Origin: Prevotella sp. MGM1
GTDB lineage: Bacteria > Bacteroidota > Bacteroidia > Bacteroidales > Bacteroidaceae
DNA length: 64,000 nucleotides
Direction of reading: 5' to 3'
NCBI RefSeq assembly: GCF_002933775.1
Contig: NZ_BEWV01000209.1
Coordinates: 1-64,000, forward strand
The notes under the pieces were generated by a model, which searched no databases, was not told where the DNA came from, and worked only from the letters and a program-made list of their open reading frames with translations. This document shows, in pieces, positions 54,393-64,000 of this stretch; the stretch's first letter is position 1; each line of letters starts with the position of its first letter. A program made the translations under genes and the position numbers.

Positions 54393-54420
54393 ACGGCGAA
54401 ATGCCTTTATTAATGTCCGT

Positions 54421-54909
54421 ATGCGATTTTTAGGAACCATCGAAGCAAAGACAGACGCCAAGGGAAGGGCTTTCCTTCCCGCAGCTTTCCGCAAGATGCT
54501 GCAAAGTGCAGGCGAGGAGCGGATGATGCTGCGCAAGGATGTGTTCCAGCCGTGTCTCGTTCTTTACCCCGAAAGCGTGTGGAACGAGCAGATGGACGAG
54601 TTGCAGGCGCACCTCAACAAGTGGAACAAAGCCCACAGGGAACTCTTCCGCCGGTTTGTGGCTGAGGTCGAGCCAATAACCCTCGACGGCAACGGGCGCT
54701 TCCTCATATCGAAGCGTTTCCAGCAGATGGCGGGCATACGACAGGACATCAGGTTCATAGGGATGGACGACACCATCGAGATATGGAGCAACGACAGCAA
54801 TGACATGCCGACGATAACGGCGGAAGACTTCGGCCGTGAACTGGAGATGGTAATGGGAGACGAAAATTCCGGAAACCAGTCTCTCCAGGCTTCCCACTCC
54901 CCGAAATAA
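54421..54909 (+). CDS. mraZ: Transcriptional regulator MraZ
   Basis: This 162-residue protein has two SpoVT-AbrB-like swapped hairpins: MRFLGTIEAKTDAKGRAFLP at the N-terminus and EVEPITLDGNGRFLISKRFQ in the second half. It forms ring-like oligomers that bind TGGGN repeats and control the division and cell-wall cluster. In the window the repeats lie 46-70 bp before its own start. Length is slightly above the typical 140-150, with a short Ser-rich C-terminal tail. rsmH follows after 48 bp. Confidence 0.93.
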   Translation: MRFLGTIEAKTDAKGRAFLPAAFRKMLQSAGEERMMLRKDVFQPCLVLYPESVWNEQMDELQAHLNKWNKAHRELFRRFVAEVEPITLDGNGRFLISKRFQQMAGIRQDIRFIGMDDTIEIWSNDSNDMPTITAEDFGRELEMVMGDENSGNQSLQASHSPK

Positions 54910-54957
54910 CACCGCCGCACACACTCCGGCGTCAAACAGTTTCACAAAACAACATTT

Positions 54958-55902
54958 ATGGCAACGAAAGCACCCACATACCACATACCCGTGCTACTGC
55001 ACGAGAGCATCGACGGGCTGAACATCCGCCCCGACGGAACATACGTAGACGTCACTTTCGGCGGCGGCGGCCACAGCCGCGAGATATTGTCAAGACTGGC
55101 GCAAGGCGGCCGGCTCTTCGGCTTCGACCAAGACAAGGATGCCGAGGCCAACACATCTGCCGGAGACGGGGCGTCTTCAAAAAACCGATTCACTTTCGTG
55201 CGAAGCAACTTCCGATACCTGAAAAACTGGATGAGATACCACGGTATTGAACGAATAGACGGCCTGCTGGCCGACCTCGGAGTGTCGAGCCATCACCTCG
55301 ATGACGAGAGCCGGGGCTTCTCTTTCCGCTTCGACGCGCCGCTCGACATGAGAATGAACAACAGGGCCGGAACGACTGCGGCAGACATTCTTAACGAATA
55401 TGCCGAGGAACGGATTGCCGACATACTGTATCTGTACGGCGAACTGAAAACAGCACGCAAGCTCGCCACGGCCATTGTGAGAAAAAGGCAGGCGCAACGG
55501 TTATGCACCACGACCGACCTGTTGGCCGCCGTAGAGCATATAATGCCGAAAGAAAGGGCTAAAAAAGACATGGCCAGACTGTTTCAGGCGCTGCGCATAG
55601 AGGTAAACCACGAGATGGACGCCCTGCGGGAGATGCTTGCCGCGGCCACCGAACTGCTCGCGCCCGGAGGCAGGCTGTCCGTGATCACATATCACTCGCT
55701 CGAAGACAGGATAGTGAAAAACGTGATGAAGACAGGCAACGCCGACGGACACATAAAACAAGATTTTTTCGGACGTACGGAAACGCCGCTCAGACCCGTA
55801 AGCAACAAGGTTATTGTTCCTACAGAGGAGGAGCAGGCCGCCAACCCGAGAAGCCGCAGCGCAAAACTGAGAGTGTCTGAAAAGATCGGGCACTCGCAGT
55901 GA
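54958..55902 (+). CDS. rsmH: 16S rRNA (cytosine1402-N4)-methyltransferase
   Basis: This 314-residue SAM-dependent methyltransferase starts with HIPVLLHESIDGLNIRP, has the SAM motif TYVDVTFGGGGHSREIL, DGLLADLGVSSHHLDD, FSFRFDAPLDMRMN, and the end RSRSAKLRVSEK. It methylates C1402 of 16S rRNA near the P site. It is the usual second gene of the cluster. Confidence 0.95.
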   Translation: MATKAPTYHIPVLLHESIDGLNIRPDGTYVDVTFGGGGHSREILSRLAQGGRLFGFDQDKDAEANTSAGDGASSKNRFTFVRSNFRYLKNWMRYHGIERIDGLLADLGVSSHHLDDESRGFSFRFDAPLDMRMNNRAGTTAADILNEYAEERIADILYLYGELKTARKLATAIVRKRQAQRLCTTTDLLAAVEHIMPKERAKKDMARLFQALRIEVNHEMDALREMLAAATELLAPGGRLSVITYHSLEDRIVKNVMKTGNADGHIKQDFFGRTETPLRPVSNKVIVPTEEEQAANPRSRSAKLRVSEKIGHSQ

Positions 55903-55991
55903 GCAGGCATTCAGGAGCAATGGCTTGAAGATGTAATCGCGGAATGAAAGTCACATGACAAAGCTATGTATTGACAAAGAAGGGCAACAGG

Positions 55992-56507
55992 ATGAAAACA
56001 GACAATAAAGAAACGAAAGAGAAAGGGACCGGAACCGAAAATACGGATGTCGACAAAGGCAGGACGACAGCGAAAAGGACCGGCGCCACAGACACAACCG
56101 ACAAAGGCGACGACAAGGCGGAAAAGAAAGAGACAAGGCTGCAACAGCTGAAGAAACATGCCACAGAAGACGACCCCAAGCCATCGCCGACGCTCACGCT
56201 CCGGAAGATAATAGGAGGCGACATCCTTTACGCCGAGCTGGTAAGGAGCCAGATCTGGGCTTTCCTGCTGATTGTGCTGTTCACCATAATATATGTGGCT
56301 TTCCGCTATCAATGCCAACAGGACATGATAATGATAGACAAGTTGCAAACCCAACTGAAAGATGCCAAATACAAGGCATTGTCGAGTTCGAGTACCCTCA
56401 CGGAGCGATATAGGGAGAGCCGCGTGCTCGAACTGCTCAGACAAAACAAAGACAGCCTGCTGCACATCGCCGAGCAACCACCGTATATTATAATAACGGA
56501 AGAATGA
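55992..56507 (+). CDS. ftsL: FtsL-like cell division protein
   Basis: This 171-residue protein has a long charged N-terminal cytoplasmic tail rich in Lys, Thr, Asp and Glu (about 80 residues), one membrane helix (SQIWAFLLIVLFTIIYVAFR) and a periplasmic leucine-zipper-like coil (QDMIMIDKLQTQLKDAKYKA). This layout and the place between rsmH and ftsI identify the Bacteroidota FtsL-like protein, a divisome subunit that pairs with FtsB and activates FtsWI. I chose the ATG at 55992; a TTG at 55971 is also open. Confidence 0.85.
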   Translation: MKTDNKETKEKGTGTENTDVDKGRTTAKRTGATDTTDKGDDKAEKKETRLQQLKKHATEDDPKPSPTLTLRKIIGGDILYAELVRSQIWAFLLIVLFTIIYVAFRYQCQQDMIMIDKLQTQLKDAKYKALSSSSTLTERYRESRVLELLRQNKDSLLHIAEQPPYIIITEE

Positions 56508-56589
56508 GAAGCCAGGCGGCGGGGAACGGCGACCATGCGGAAACGCTGCCGATGGCAAAAAGAAGTAATGTAGACGAGGAGACAAGGAA

Positions 56590-58737
56590 ATGAGTAAGTT
56601 CGACAACAACAAGGTCATGCCGCGCTATTTCGCCATAGCGCTGGTGTTCACGTTCATCGGCATAGCCGTAATCGGACGTGCGGCATATATCATGACCGCA
56701 AAGAAACAATACTGGACAGACGTGGCGGCAAGGCTCAAACGAGACAGCGTAAGCGTGAAACCCAGTCGCGGCAACATACTGAGCTGCGACGGGCAACTTA
56801 TGGCCAGCAGTCTGCCGGAATACAAAATATACATGGACTTCCAGGCCGGCGGAGAAGAAAAAGACTCAATCTGGAACGACAGCATAGACCATATATGCGA
56901 AGGTCTGAACAGGATATTCCCGCAGATGTCGGCAGCCGAGTTCAAACGCCACCTCGAAAAAGGACACAGGAAGATGAGCCGCAACTGGCCGATATGGAAA
57001 AGGCGGATAGACTACAACACATACACGGAAGTCAAGAAACTGCCGGTATTCAACATGTCGAAATTCAAGGGAGGCTTCCATTGGGAGGAGTTCAACGCCC
57101 GCCGGCGTCCGTTCGGTTCGCTGGCGCAACGCACCGTAGGCGACATGTTCGGTTCGAAAGATACGGCACGGTTCGGCCTCGAGCTGTCTTACGACTCAAT
57201 ACTGCGAGGCAGCAACGGCATCACCCACCGCCGCAAGATATTGAACAGGTTCATGAACATCCCCGTCATGCCGCCGGAGAACGGAGCCGACATTGTCACC
57301 ACAATAGACGTAAGCATGCAGGATCTTGCCGAGAGGGCACTGATCGACGAGCTGAAACTCGTGAACGGCGACATGGGTGTTGTCATACTGATGGAAGTGG
57401 AGACCGGCGATGTGAAGGCTATAGTGAACATGACAAAATGTGCCGACGGGCGCTATCACGAAATAATGAACCACGCCATCAGCCACAGGTGCGAGCCGGG
57501 CTCTGTATTCAAGGTGGCATCGTTTCTCGTGGCACTCGATGACGGGGTGGCCGACACGAGCTATGTGATACACACCGGCAGCGGCGTAATGCCGATGCAC
57601 GGCCGCGACATGAAAGACCACAACTGGCGACGGGGCGGCTATCAGGACATAAACATGGCACGCTCGCTCGAAGTGAGCAGCAACATAGGCGTGAGCTATG
57701 TGATAGACAAGTTTTACGGGGCAAACCCTGAGAAATACGTGGAGGGGCTTTATCGTGTGGGAATACACGAGGACCTCAACCTGCCGCTCGTGGGCTACGC
57801 GCCGCCAATCATCCGCATGCCGCGCAAAAACAGGCACGGCCAGTACGACAACTGGAGCAAGACGGCGCTGCCGTGGATGAGCATCGGCTATGAGACGCAA
57901 ATAGCTCCAATAAACACGGTGACATTTTACAACGCAATAGCCAACGACGGGAAAATGATGAAGCCGCGATTTGTGAAGAAAGTGGTGAAAAACGGCGAGA
58001 CAATAGCCGAATTTCATCCCGAGGTGCTGAACGAACAGATAGCGAGGCCCAAGGCCATAAAGACAATGCAGACCATTCTCGAACACGTAGTGAGCCAGGG
58101 ATTGGGAAAGAAAGCCGGCTCAAAGATGTTCAAGGTAGCCGGAAAGACCGGCACTGCGCAAGTGTCTAAAGGTGCGGCCGGATATAAAAGCGGCGTTGTA
58201 GATTATTGGCTGAGCTTCGCAGGATATTTCCCGGCAGACAATCCGAAATACAGTTGCATAGTCTGCATACAGAAAAGCGGCCTTCCCGCCTCGGGCGGCG
58301 GCATGAGCGGAGTGGTGTTCCACCATATAGCGGAAGGCGTAATGGCGCGCAACCTCAAGTTGAGTGTCGACGATGCGTGCGACACCAACTCGGTAGTGAT
58401 ACCCGATGTGAAAAGCGGGAACATCGCCGCGGCCGACTTCGTGCTTGGCAGACTCGGAGTGAGAAAGACATCACCATGGAGCGACGGCAAGCCATACGGC
58501 ATACCGGTATGGGGACGTGCCGACAGCAAAAAAGACGAAGTGGCGCTCACCAAAACAAAGACACACCGCAACACGGTTCCCGACGTGACCGGCATGGGAG
58601 CCTGCGACGCTCTCTATCTGCTCGAAAGCAGAGGACTGAAAGTAAGAATAAACGGCACAGGCAAAGTAAAAAGACAAAGCATAGCTCCGGGAAAAGCGGC
58701 TGTAAGAGGCAGAGAGTGCGTGCTCACGATGGAATGA
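56590..58737 (+). CDS. ftsI: Penicillin-binding protein, FtsI type with PASTA domain
   Basis: This 715-residue class B transpeptidase has a short cytoplasmic start, a membrane helix (YFAIALVFTFIGIAVIGRAA), a dimerisation/pedestal domain (KPSRGNILSCDGQLMASSLP) and the transpeptidase domain with SVFK (active Ser), SSN (EVSSNIGVSYV) and KTG (AGKTGTAQVSKG). One PASTA-like unit closes it (NTVPDVTGMGACDALYLLES). It makes septal peptidoglycan with FtsW, which lies at the right edge. PASTA on FtsI is usual in Bacteroidota. Confidence 0.94.
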   Translation: MSKFDNNKVMPRYFAIALVFTFIGIAVIGRAAYIMTAKKQYWTDVAARLKRDSVSVKPSRGNILSCDGQLMASSLPEYKIYMDFQAGGEEKDSIWNDSIDHICEGLNRIFPQMSAAEFKRHLEKGHRKMSRNWPIWKRRIDYNTYTEVKKLPVFNMSKFKGGFHWEEFNARRRPFGSLAQRTVGDMFGSKDTARFGLELSYDSILRGSNGITHRRKILNRFMNIPVMPPENGADIVTTIDVSMQDLAERALIDELKLVNGDMGVVILMEVETGDVKAIVNMTKCADGRYHEIMNHAISHRCEPGSVFKVASFLVALDDGVADTSYVIHTGSGVMPMHGRDMKDHNWRRGGYQDINMARSLEVSSNIGVSYVIDKFYGANPEKYVEGLYRVGIHEDLNLPLVGYAPPIIRMPRKNRHGQYDNWSKTALPWMSIGYETQIAPINTVTFYNAIANDGKMMKPRFVKKVVKNGETIAEFHPEVLNEQIARPKAIKTMQTILEHVVSQGLGKKAGSKMFKVAGKTGTAQVSKGAAGYKSGVVDYWLSFAGYFPADNPKYSCIVCIQKSGLPASGGGMSGVVFHHIAEGVMARNLKLSVDDACDTNSVVIPDVKSGNIAAADFVLGRLGVRKTSPWSDGKPYGIPVWGRADSKKDEVALTKTKTHRNTVPDVTGMGACDALYLLESRGLKVRINGTGKVKRQSIAPGKAAVRGRECVLTME

Positions 58738-58924
58738 CCGCATACCAAGAAACCTACCGAAAGAACATGGCAGGCAAGAAACGGAAGGATGACTGGCCGT
58801 CAGCGGCAACACCGATGTCAACCTACGGAAACGGAAGCTGCAAGCAAATATTATCCGGCAGCCAGCATGCGGAAATACTGAAAACGGACAACGCCATATA
58901 AACGAACAAGAAAACAACAGATAT

Positions 58925-60385
58925 ATGAAACTTAACGAGTTGCTCAAAACCATAAGACCTCTGGCCATTGAAGGTAATGCCGGGGTTGAGATAACGGGAG
59001 TCGACATCGATTCCAGACGTGTGGAACCAGGCCATCTCTTCGTCGCCATAAAGGGAACACAGACTGACGGACACGCTTTCATGGACAAAGCGGCAAGTCT
59101 CGGAGCCGCAGCCATACTATGCGAGACTATGCCCGATAACATGGCAGAAGGCGTGACATACGTCAAAGTGGCCTCCACGGAAGACGCTGTGGGCAGCGTC
59201 GCGACCATATTTTACGGCGAGCCGTCGAAAAAGCTGAAACTCATCGGAGTGACCGGTACGAACGGTAAGACCACGATTGCCACCCTGTTGTACGATATGT
59301 TCCGCAAACTGGGCCACCGTTGCGGACTGCTCTCCACCGTGTGCAACTATATAGAAGGAGACGCAGTGCCCGCAAGCCACACCACGCCCGACCCGATAGA
59401 ACTGAACCGACTGCTCGCCAAGATGGCGGAAGCCGGCTGCGAATACGTGTTCATGGAATGCTCAAGCCATGCCATAGCGCAGAAAAGAATAGGAGGCCTG
59501 AGATATGCCGGCGGAATATTTACCAATCTGACCCGAGATCACCTGGACTACCACAAGACTTTCGAGAACTATCGCGACGCGAAAAAAGCCTTTTTCGACA
59601 GTCTACCGAAAGACGCTTTCGCCATAACGAACGCCGACGACAAGAACGGTATGGTAATGACACAGAACACCAAGGCGACAGTCAAGACGTACTCGACACG
59701 CACCATGGCCGATTTCAAGGCCAAGATAATAGAATGCCACTTCGAAGGCATGTACCTGGAGATAGACGGCCGAGAAGTTGGCGTGCAGTTCATTGGCAAG
59801 TTCAACGTAAGCAATCTGCTCGCTGTATACGGCACGGCCGTGATGCTCGGCAAACATCCGGAAGATATTCTCGTGACCCTGAGCACTCTGAAAAGCGTAA
59901 GCGGACGGCTCGAACCGCTGCGTTCGCCCGACGGTTACACCGCAATAGTGGACTATGCGCACACTCCCGATGCCCTTGAAAACGTGCTCAATGCCATTCA
60001 TGAGGTGCTCGACGGCAAGGGACGGGTATTCACCGTATGCGGAGCGGGCGGCAACCGTGACAAAGGCAAGCGGCCGCTCATGGCTCTCGAAGCGGTGAAA
60101 CAAAGCGACCGGGTAATAATAACGAGCGACAATCCGCGATTCGAAGAGCCACAAGACATCATCAACGACATGCTCGCCGGGCTTAACCCGCAACAGATGA
60201 AGAAGGTAATGACTAACGTAGACCGCCGTGAAGCAATACGCACGGCATGTATGATGTCCGAGAAAGGCGACGTGATACTCATCGCCGGAAAGGGGCACGA
60301 GGACTATCAGGAAATAAAGGGAGTGAAACACCACTTCGATGACAAAGAGGTGGTAAGAGAACAGTTCTCCGCATCCAATCCGTAA
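58925..60385 (+). CDS. murE: UDP-MurNAc-L-Ala-D-Glu--2,6-diaminopimelate ligase
   Basis: This 486-residue Mur ligase has an N-terminal UDP-binding domain ([20 protein letters not shown]), the ATP P-loop [18 protein letters not shown], and [13 protein letters not shown]. The motif [12 protein letters not shown] contains DNPR, which marks specificity for meso-diaminopimelate. It adds the third residue to the peptidoglycan stem. A 187-bp gap without features separates it from ftsI. Confidence 0.95.
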   Translation: MKLNELLKTIRPLAIEGNAGVEITGVDIDSRRVEPGHLFVAIKGTQTDGHAFMDKAASLGAAAILCETMPDNMAEGVTYVKVASTEDAVGSVATIFYGEPSKKLKLIGVTGTNGKTTIATLLYDMFRKLGHRCGLLSTVCNYIEGDAVPASHTTPDPIELNRLLAKMAEAGCEYVFMECSSHAIAQKRIGGLRYAGGIFTNLTRDHLDYHKTFENYRDAKKAFFDSLPKDAFAITNADDKNGMVMTQNTKATVKTYSTRTMADFKAKIIECHFEGMYLEIDGREVGVQFIGKFNVSNLLAVYGTAVMLGKHPEDILVTLSTLKSVSGRLEPLRSPDGYTAIVDYAHTPDALENVLNAIHEVLDGKGRVFTVCGAGGNRDKGKRPLMALEAVKQSDRVIITSDNPRFEEPQDIINDMLAGLNPQQMKKVMTNVDRREAIRTACMMSEKGDVILIAGKGHEDYQEIKGVKHHFDDKEVVREQFSASNP

Positions 60386-60448
60386 GCACCGCAAACAGAG
60401 GCCATAATACCACCGAGATTTCACCCCACTAATAACTTACAATAAAAA

Positions 60449-61720
60449 ATGCTATACTATTTATTTCGGTTCTTAGACCAATTCGGCATCACCGGTTCGC
60501 ACATCTGGTCTTACATATCGTTCAGGGCACTGCTCGCCCTGATGCTGTCGCTGCTTATCTCGGCGTGGTTCGGCGAGAAATTCATCAAGTATCTCAGACG
60601 GAAACAAATCACCGAAACGCAGCGCGATGCCTCAATAGACCCGTTCGGAACGAAAAAGGTAGGCGTACCGTCCATGGGCGGAATAATCATCATCGTGGCG
60701 ACGCTCGTTCCCATACTGTTGCTCGGCCGCATGAGAAACATATACCTCATACTGATGATTATAACGACAGTATGGCTCGGCTTTCTCGGCGGACTTGACG
60801 ACTACATCAAAATATTCAAGCACGACAAGGAAGGACTGCAAGGAAAGTTCAAGATCGTGGGGCAAGTGGGACTCGGACTGATAGTGGGCATCGTGCTATA
60901 CCTCAGTCCCGATGCCGTGATCCGCGAGAACGTGGCTATAGAGAAACAACAGACACAGGAACTCGTGGTGAAGCACCGCAGCGAGGCCACCAAGTCATTG
61001 AAGACCACCATCCCGTTTGTCAAAGGGCATAACCTCGACTATTCAAACATTATGTCAGTCTTCGGGAAATACAAGGAAGCCGCCGGCTGGATACTGTTTG
61101 TCGTCATGACCATCGTTGTCGTCACCGCCGTGTCAAACGGAGCCAACCTCAACGACGGCATGGACGGTATGTGTGCCGGCACATCGGCCATAATAGGTGT
61201 GGCTCTCGGTATCTTCGCCTATGTGTCGAGCCACATCGAATATGCCGCCTATCTGAACATAATGTATATCCCCGGCAGCCAGGAACTTGTGGTATTTATA
61301 TGTGCTTTCGTCGGAGCACTCATCGGATTTCTGTGGTACAACGCCTATCCGGCACAGATATTCATGGGCGACACCGGCTCACTTACCATCGGAGGCATCA
61401 TCGCCGTGTGCGCCATCATAATACACAAAGAACTCATGCTGCCAATCCTTTGCGGCATATTCTTCGTGGAGAGCCTCAGCGTCATGTTGCAGGTATGGTA
61501 CTATAAACTCGGCAAACGCCGCGGAGTGAAACAGCGAATCTTCCGCCGCGCGCCTATACACGACACATTCCGCACGCAAGACAGTCAGTTGCTACCCGAC
61601 TGCAAGTACCTTATAAAAGGTCCCAAGAATGTCGTTCACGAATCTAAAATCACCATACGGTTCTGGATTGTGACAATCATCCTGGCGGCAATGACGATTA
61701 TAACGTTGAAAATAAGATAG
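60449..61720 (+). CDS. mraY: Phospho-MurNAc-pentapeptide transferase
   Basis: This 423-residue inner-membrane enzyme has ten or so helices. Its motifs include GVPSMGGIIII, the Asp pair in FLGGLDDYIKIF, NGANLNDGMDGMCAG, PAQIFMGDTGSLTIGG, and KQRIFRRAPIHDTFR with the active-site histidines. It moves phospho-MurNAc-pentapeptide from UDP to undecaprenyl phosphate, giving lipid I. It is longer than the 360-residue norm, with an extra periplasmic or cytoplasmic segment around residues 150-200 (REN-VAIEKQQTQELVVKH), a feature of Bacteroidota MraY. Confidence 0.95.
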   Translation: MLYYLFRFLDQFGITGSHIWSYISFRALLALMLSLLISAWFGEKFIKYLRRKQITETQRDASIDPFGTKKVGVPSMGGIIIIVATLVPILLLGRMRNIYLILMIITTVWLGFLGGLDDYIKIFKHDKEGLQGKFKIVGQVGLGLIVGIVLYLSPDAVIRENVAIEKQQTQELVVKHRSEATKSLKTTIPFVKGHNLDYSNIMSVFGKYKEAAGWILFVVMTIVVVTAVSNGANLNDGMDGMCAGTSAIIGVALGIFAYVSSHIEYAAYLNIMYIPGSQELVVFICAFVGALIGFLWYNAYPAQIFMGDTGSLTIGGIIAVCAIIIHKELMLPILCGIFFVESLSVMLQVWYYKLGKRRGVKQRIFRRAPIHDTFRTQDSQLLPDCKYLIKGPKNVVHESKITIRFWIVTIILAAMTIITLKIR

Positions 61721-61762
61721 TGGTTTTAGAAAGGAAATATATTGAGATTAAGGAAGCCAGGA

Positions 61763-61915
61763 GGAGTTAAAGAAATTAGGGGAAGTTAAAGGACAATAGC
61801 TTATTAGAAAGGAGTAAAAAGAAAACTAATAAGGAATAATAAAAGAGAACAAAGAGAGAATAAGGAAGGCAAATGCAGAAAGCTGCAGCTATTGTCCTTT
61901 AACTTCCTTAACTCC
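61763..61915. repeat. Long inverted repeat between mraY and murD
   Basis: GGAAGTTAAAGGACAATAGCT (61781-61801) has a perfect 21-bp complement at 61887-61907. The arms extend by GGAGTTAA (61763-61770) with TTAACTCC (61908-61915), the left side carrying a 10-nt bulge. About 85 nt of A-rich DNA lie in the centre. It is within the co-directional cluster, 53 bp before murD. Confidence 0.75.
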
Positions 61916-61967
61916 AACAACTCCAGTAAAAACTATTCCAACCCACCACCAAACAAACAATGAAAAG

Positions 61968-63299
61968 ATGAAGAAAATAGCAATACTCGGATCCGGAGAG
62001 AGCGGTGCCGGAGCCGCCGCACTGGCAAAAAAAGAAGGATTTGATGTCTTTGTGTCAGACATGTCGGCAATAAGCGACAAGTACAAGAAGATGCTCGACG
62101 ACAGAAACATACGCTGGGAGGAAAAGAGACATACCGAAAGCGACATACTCGATGCCGACGAGATAATAAAGAGTCCCGGCATCCCTGATACCGCACCCAT
62201 CGTGGCAAAGGCCATAGAGAAAGGCATACGCATAATCAGCGAGATTGAGTTTGCCGGCAGATATACCGACTCAAAGATGATCTGCATTACCGGAAGCAAC
62301 GGCAAGACGACAACAACATCGCTAATATACCACATATTCCGCAATGCCGGATACGATGCCGGACTGGCGGGAAACATCGGGAACTCTCTCGCCCTGCAAG
62401 TGGCGGAAGACCCGCACGAGTACTACATCATAGAACTAAGCTCATTCCAGCTCGACAACATGTATGACTTCAGGGCCGACATTGCCGTTCTTCTGAACAT
62501 CACGCCCGACCATCTCGACCGCTACGGCAACATGATGCAGAACTACACGGACGCCAAGATGCGGATAACGAGAAACCAGACGGAAGAAAACGCTTTCATA
62601 TATTGGAACGACGACCCGATAATAAGCCGCGAACTTGCGAAATACGACATACACGCCAAGTTGTACCCGTTTTCCGAACATAAGGCTCCGGGTATGGCAG
62701 GATATACAGAAGACGGGCAATACAAGATTGAATATCCCGACTGTCTCTCCATGCCACAGGAACAACTGAGCCTCACCGGGCGTCACAACCTGTACAACAG
62801 TCTGGCCGCCGGGCTGGCCGCAAACATTGCGGGAATAGACAAGGAGGTGATACGCAAGAGCCTCGGCGACTTCCCCGGCGTTGAACACCGACTTGAGAAA
62901 GTGGGCACAGTACACGGAGTGCAATACGTCAACGACTCCAAGGCCACCAATGTGGATGCCTGCCGGTACGCCATTGAAAGCATGAATACGAAAGTGGTGC
63001 TCATCATCGGGGGCAAAGACAAAGGCAACGACTATGAGCCGATAAAGAGTCTCGTGGCCGAAAAGTGCTCCGCTCTCGTATACCTCGGAGCCGACAACTC
63101 CAAGCTACACGACAATTTCGACAGCCTCGGCATCCCCGTGCGAGACACCCACTCGATGCGTGAGTGCGTGGAAGCATGCCGCGAGATGGCGAAAAAGGGC
63201 GATACGGTACTCCTCAGTCCGTGCTGTGCCAGTTTCGACCTGTTCAAAAACATGGAAGACCGAGGCGAACAGTTCAAGGAAATGGTGAAAAACCTATAA
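61968..63299 (+). CDS. murD: UDP-N-acetylmuramoylalanine--D-glutamate ligase
   Basis: This 443-residue Mur ligase starts MKKIAILGSGESGAGAAALA, has the P-loop ITGSNGKTTTTSLIYHIF, the central NITPDHLDRYGNMM, VEHRLEKVG with VNDSKATNVDACRYAI, and LLSPCCASFDLFKNMEDRG. It adds D-Glu to UDP-MurNAc-L-Ala. It follows mraY after 247 bp containing a long inverted repeat and is 13 bp before ftsW. Confidence 0.95.
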   Translation: MKKIAILGSGESGAGAAALAKKEGFDVFVSDMSAISDKYKKMLDDRNIRWEEKRHTESDILDADEIIKSPGIPDTAPIVAKAIEKGIRIISEIEFAGRYTDSKMICITGSNGKTTTTSLIYHIFRNAGYDAGLAGNIGNSLALQVAEDPHEYYIIELSSFQLDNMYDFRADIAVLLNITPDHLDRYGNMMQNYTDAKMRITRNQTEENAFIYWNDDPIISRELAKYDIHAKLYPFSEHKAPGMAGYTEDGQYKIEYPDCLSMPQEQLSLTGRHNLYNSLAAGLAANIAGIDKEVIRKSLGDFPGVEHRLEKVGTVHGVQYVNDSKATNVDACRYAIESMNTKVVLIIGGKDKGNDYEPIKSLVAEKCSALVYLGADNSKLHDNFDSLGIPVRDTHSMRECVEACREMAKKGDTVLLSPCCASFDLFKNMEDRGEQFKEMVKNL

Positions 63300-63312
63300 C
63301 GTAAAACAAACA

Positions 63313-64000
63313 ATGAACAAAAAGATAAACAACATTTTCAAGGGCGACAAAGTCATCTGGATGGTGTTCTTCTTCCTCTGCGTGATAAGCATCGTGGAGG
63401 TGTTCAGCGCGTCGAGCGGCCTGACATACAAAAGTAACAACTTCATCATGCCAATAATAAAGCACTCGGGAACACTGATATTCGGCGCGCTCATTGTCGT
63501 TGCCACACTCAACATACCGTGCCGCTACTTCAAGCTCATGACACCGCTGCTGCTCATGCTGTCGTTCATGCTGCTGGTACTCGTGCTGTTCGTGGGCGAG
63601 AAGGCCAACGGGGCGAGCCGCCAGATGTCGCTGCTCGGACTGTCCGTGCAACCGTCCGAGATAGCCAAAGGAGCGTTGATTCTCGCCGTGGCACAGATTC
63701 TCAGCGCCATGCAGCAGGAAAACGGAGCCGCCCGCAAAGCATTCAAGTACATAATGTGCCTCACGGTGCCTATCGCCCTGCTGATTATGGTCGAGAACCT
63801 GTCTACAGCCGCCCTGCTGTGCTTTGTTGTCTTCCTGATGATGATTATAGGCCGCGTGCCTGGAAAGCAGATAGGCAAGCTGCTCGGATGGATAGCGGTT
63901 GGAGTGACGGGCATCATTTCGTTTATCATGATCGTCGGGCACGACACACCGAAAGAAGATGATACTCTGGCCAAAACCGAGCAGACGGAGCATAAAAAGA
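63313..64000 (+). CDS. ftsW: FtsW/RodA-type SEDS protein, cut by window edge
   Basis: The first 229 codons are present: MNKKINNIFKGDKVIWMVFF starts a multi-span protein, with the SEDS features VEVFSASSGL, GEKANGASRQMSLLGLSVQP and SEIAKGALILAVAQ (which includes the QPSE motif) and VENLSTAALLCF. SEDS proteins are peptidoglycan glycosyltransferases; in this place, after murD in the division cluster, it is FtsW, the partner of FtsI. The frame remains open at position 64000. Confidence 0.92.
   Translation, partial: MNKKINNIFKGDKVIWMVFFFLCVISIVEVFSASSGLTYKSNNFIMPIIKHSGTLIFGALIVVATLNIPCRYFKLMTPLLLMLSFMLLVLVLFVGEKANGASRQMSLLGLSVQPSEIAKGALILAVAQILSAMQQENGAARKAFKYIMCLTVPIALLIMVENLSTAALLCFVVFLMMIIGRVPGKQIGKLLGWIAVGVTGIISFIMIVGHDTPKEDDTLAKTEQTEHKK

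Larger units (their letters stand above)
53205..54420. other. 1.2-kb intergenic region before the cell-wall cluster
   Basis: No gene is convincing. It holds a palindrome AACGGG-CGG-CCCGTT (53792-53806) like those of repeat copies A and B, two large hairpins (53836-53874 and 53892-53961), TTTGTAAATATT (54048-54059, the reverse of the AATATTTACAAA block of copies A and B), and the mraZ control region (54351-54392). Confidence 0.6.

Overview
The window is a chromosomal stretch of a Gram-negative anaerobe of the phylum Bacteroidota, order Bacteroidales. It looks like the Prevotella/Bacteroides/Muribaculaceae neighbourhood, but I cannot fix the genus from the sequence alone. The support is: many promoters with the phylum-specific -7 box TAnnTTTG; little Shine-Dalgarno sequence; a Kdo transferase (LPS); glycine-lipid acyltransferase homologues; DUF3244 and DUF4292 proteins; an anaerobic sulfatase maturase; BspA-type leucine-rich repeats; and the gene order dut-TPR-DUF4292-EnvC-like. 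No phage, insertion sequence or CRISPR array was recognised.

Layout. (1) 1-1715, minus strand: rpsU, xerC, hpf and a tRNA-Thr cut by the left edge. (2) 1716-9938: an accessory region with a 1-kb intergenic stretch holding strong hairpins, small secreted proteins, a BspA-like gene split by an in-frame amber codon, and a membrane TPR/HTH regulator followed by a two-gene operon (DUF3244 protein; CxxC protein with a probable beta-propeller) whose promoter carries a tandem 19-bp direct repeat. (3) 10093-17454: exported GH3 and PA14-GH31 glycosidases, and aminopeptidase P. (4) 17922-40428, housekeeping: malate dehydrogenase, hotdog thioesterase, QueH, gamma-carbonic anhydrase, WaaA, GltX, a 7TM-HD phosphohydrolase, a FadL-type porin, PriA, a sulfatase maturase with an HhH protein and an NSS transporter, VanZ and CYTH proteins overlapping tail to tail, RF2, an acyl-CoA ligase and an M20 deacetylase. 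(5) 40499-46957: EnvC-like, DUF4292, TPR and dUTPase genes facing a dGTPase. (6) 47027-51506: an operon of glycine-lipid-type acyltransferases plus a secreted beta-helix protein. (7) 51894-54420: an AT-rich patch with a doubly frameshifted glycine-zipper lipoprotein, a small membrane protein and large intergenic hairpins. (8) 54421-64000: the division and cell-wall cluster mraZ, rsmH, ftsL, ftsI (PASTA), murE, mraY, murD, ftsW (cut by the right edge).

The most unusual content is outside the ordinary genes. The TPR/HTH regulator locus has two striking DNA signatures: a perfect 17-bp inverted repeat joining its -7 box to its start codon, and tandem operators in front of the adjacent operon. Two intergenic regions carry a roughly 400-bp repeat (26121-26527 and 38882-39283) with three consecutive hairpins and a compensatory base-pair change, and two further regions hold related palindromes. 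Several other long perfect inverted repeats lie between genes, and a TGGGN/N5 triplet repeat fits a MraZ operator.
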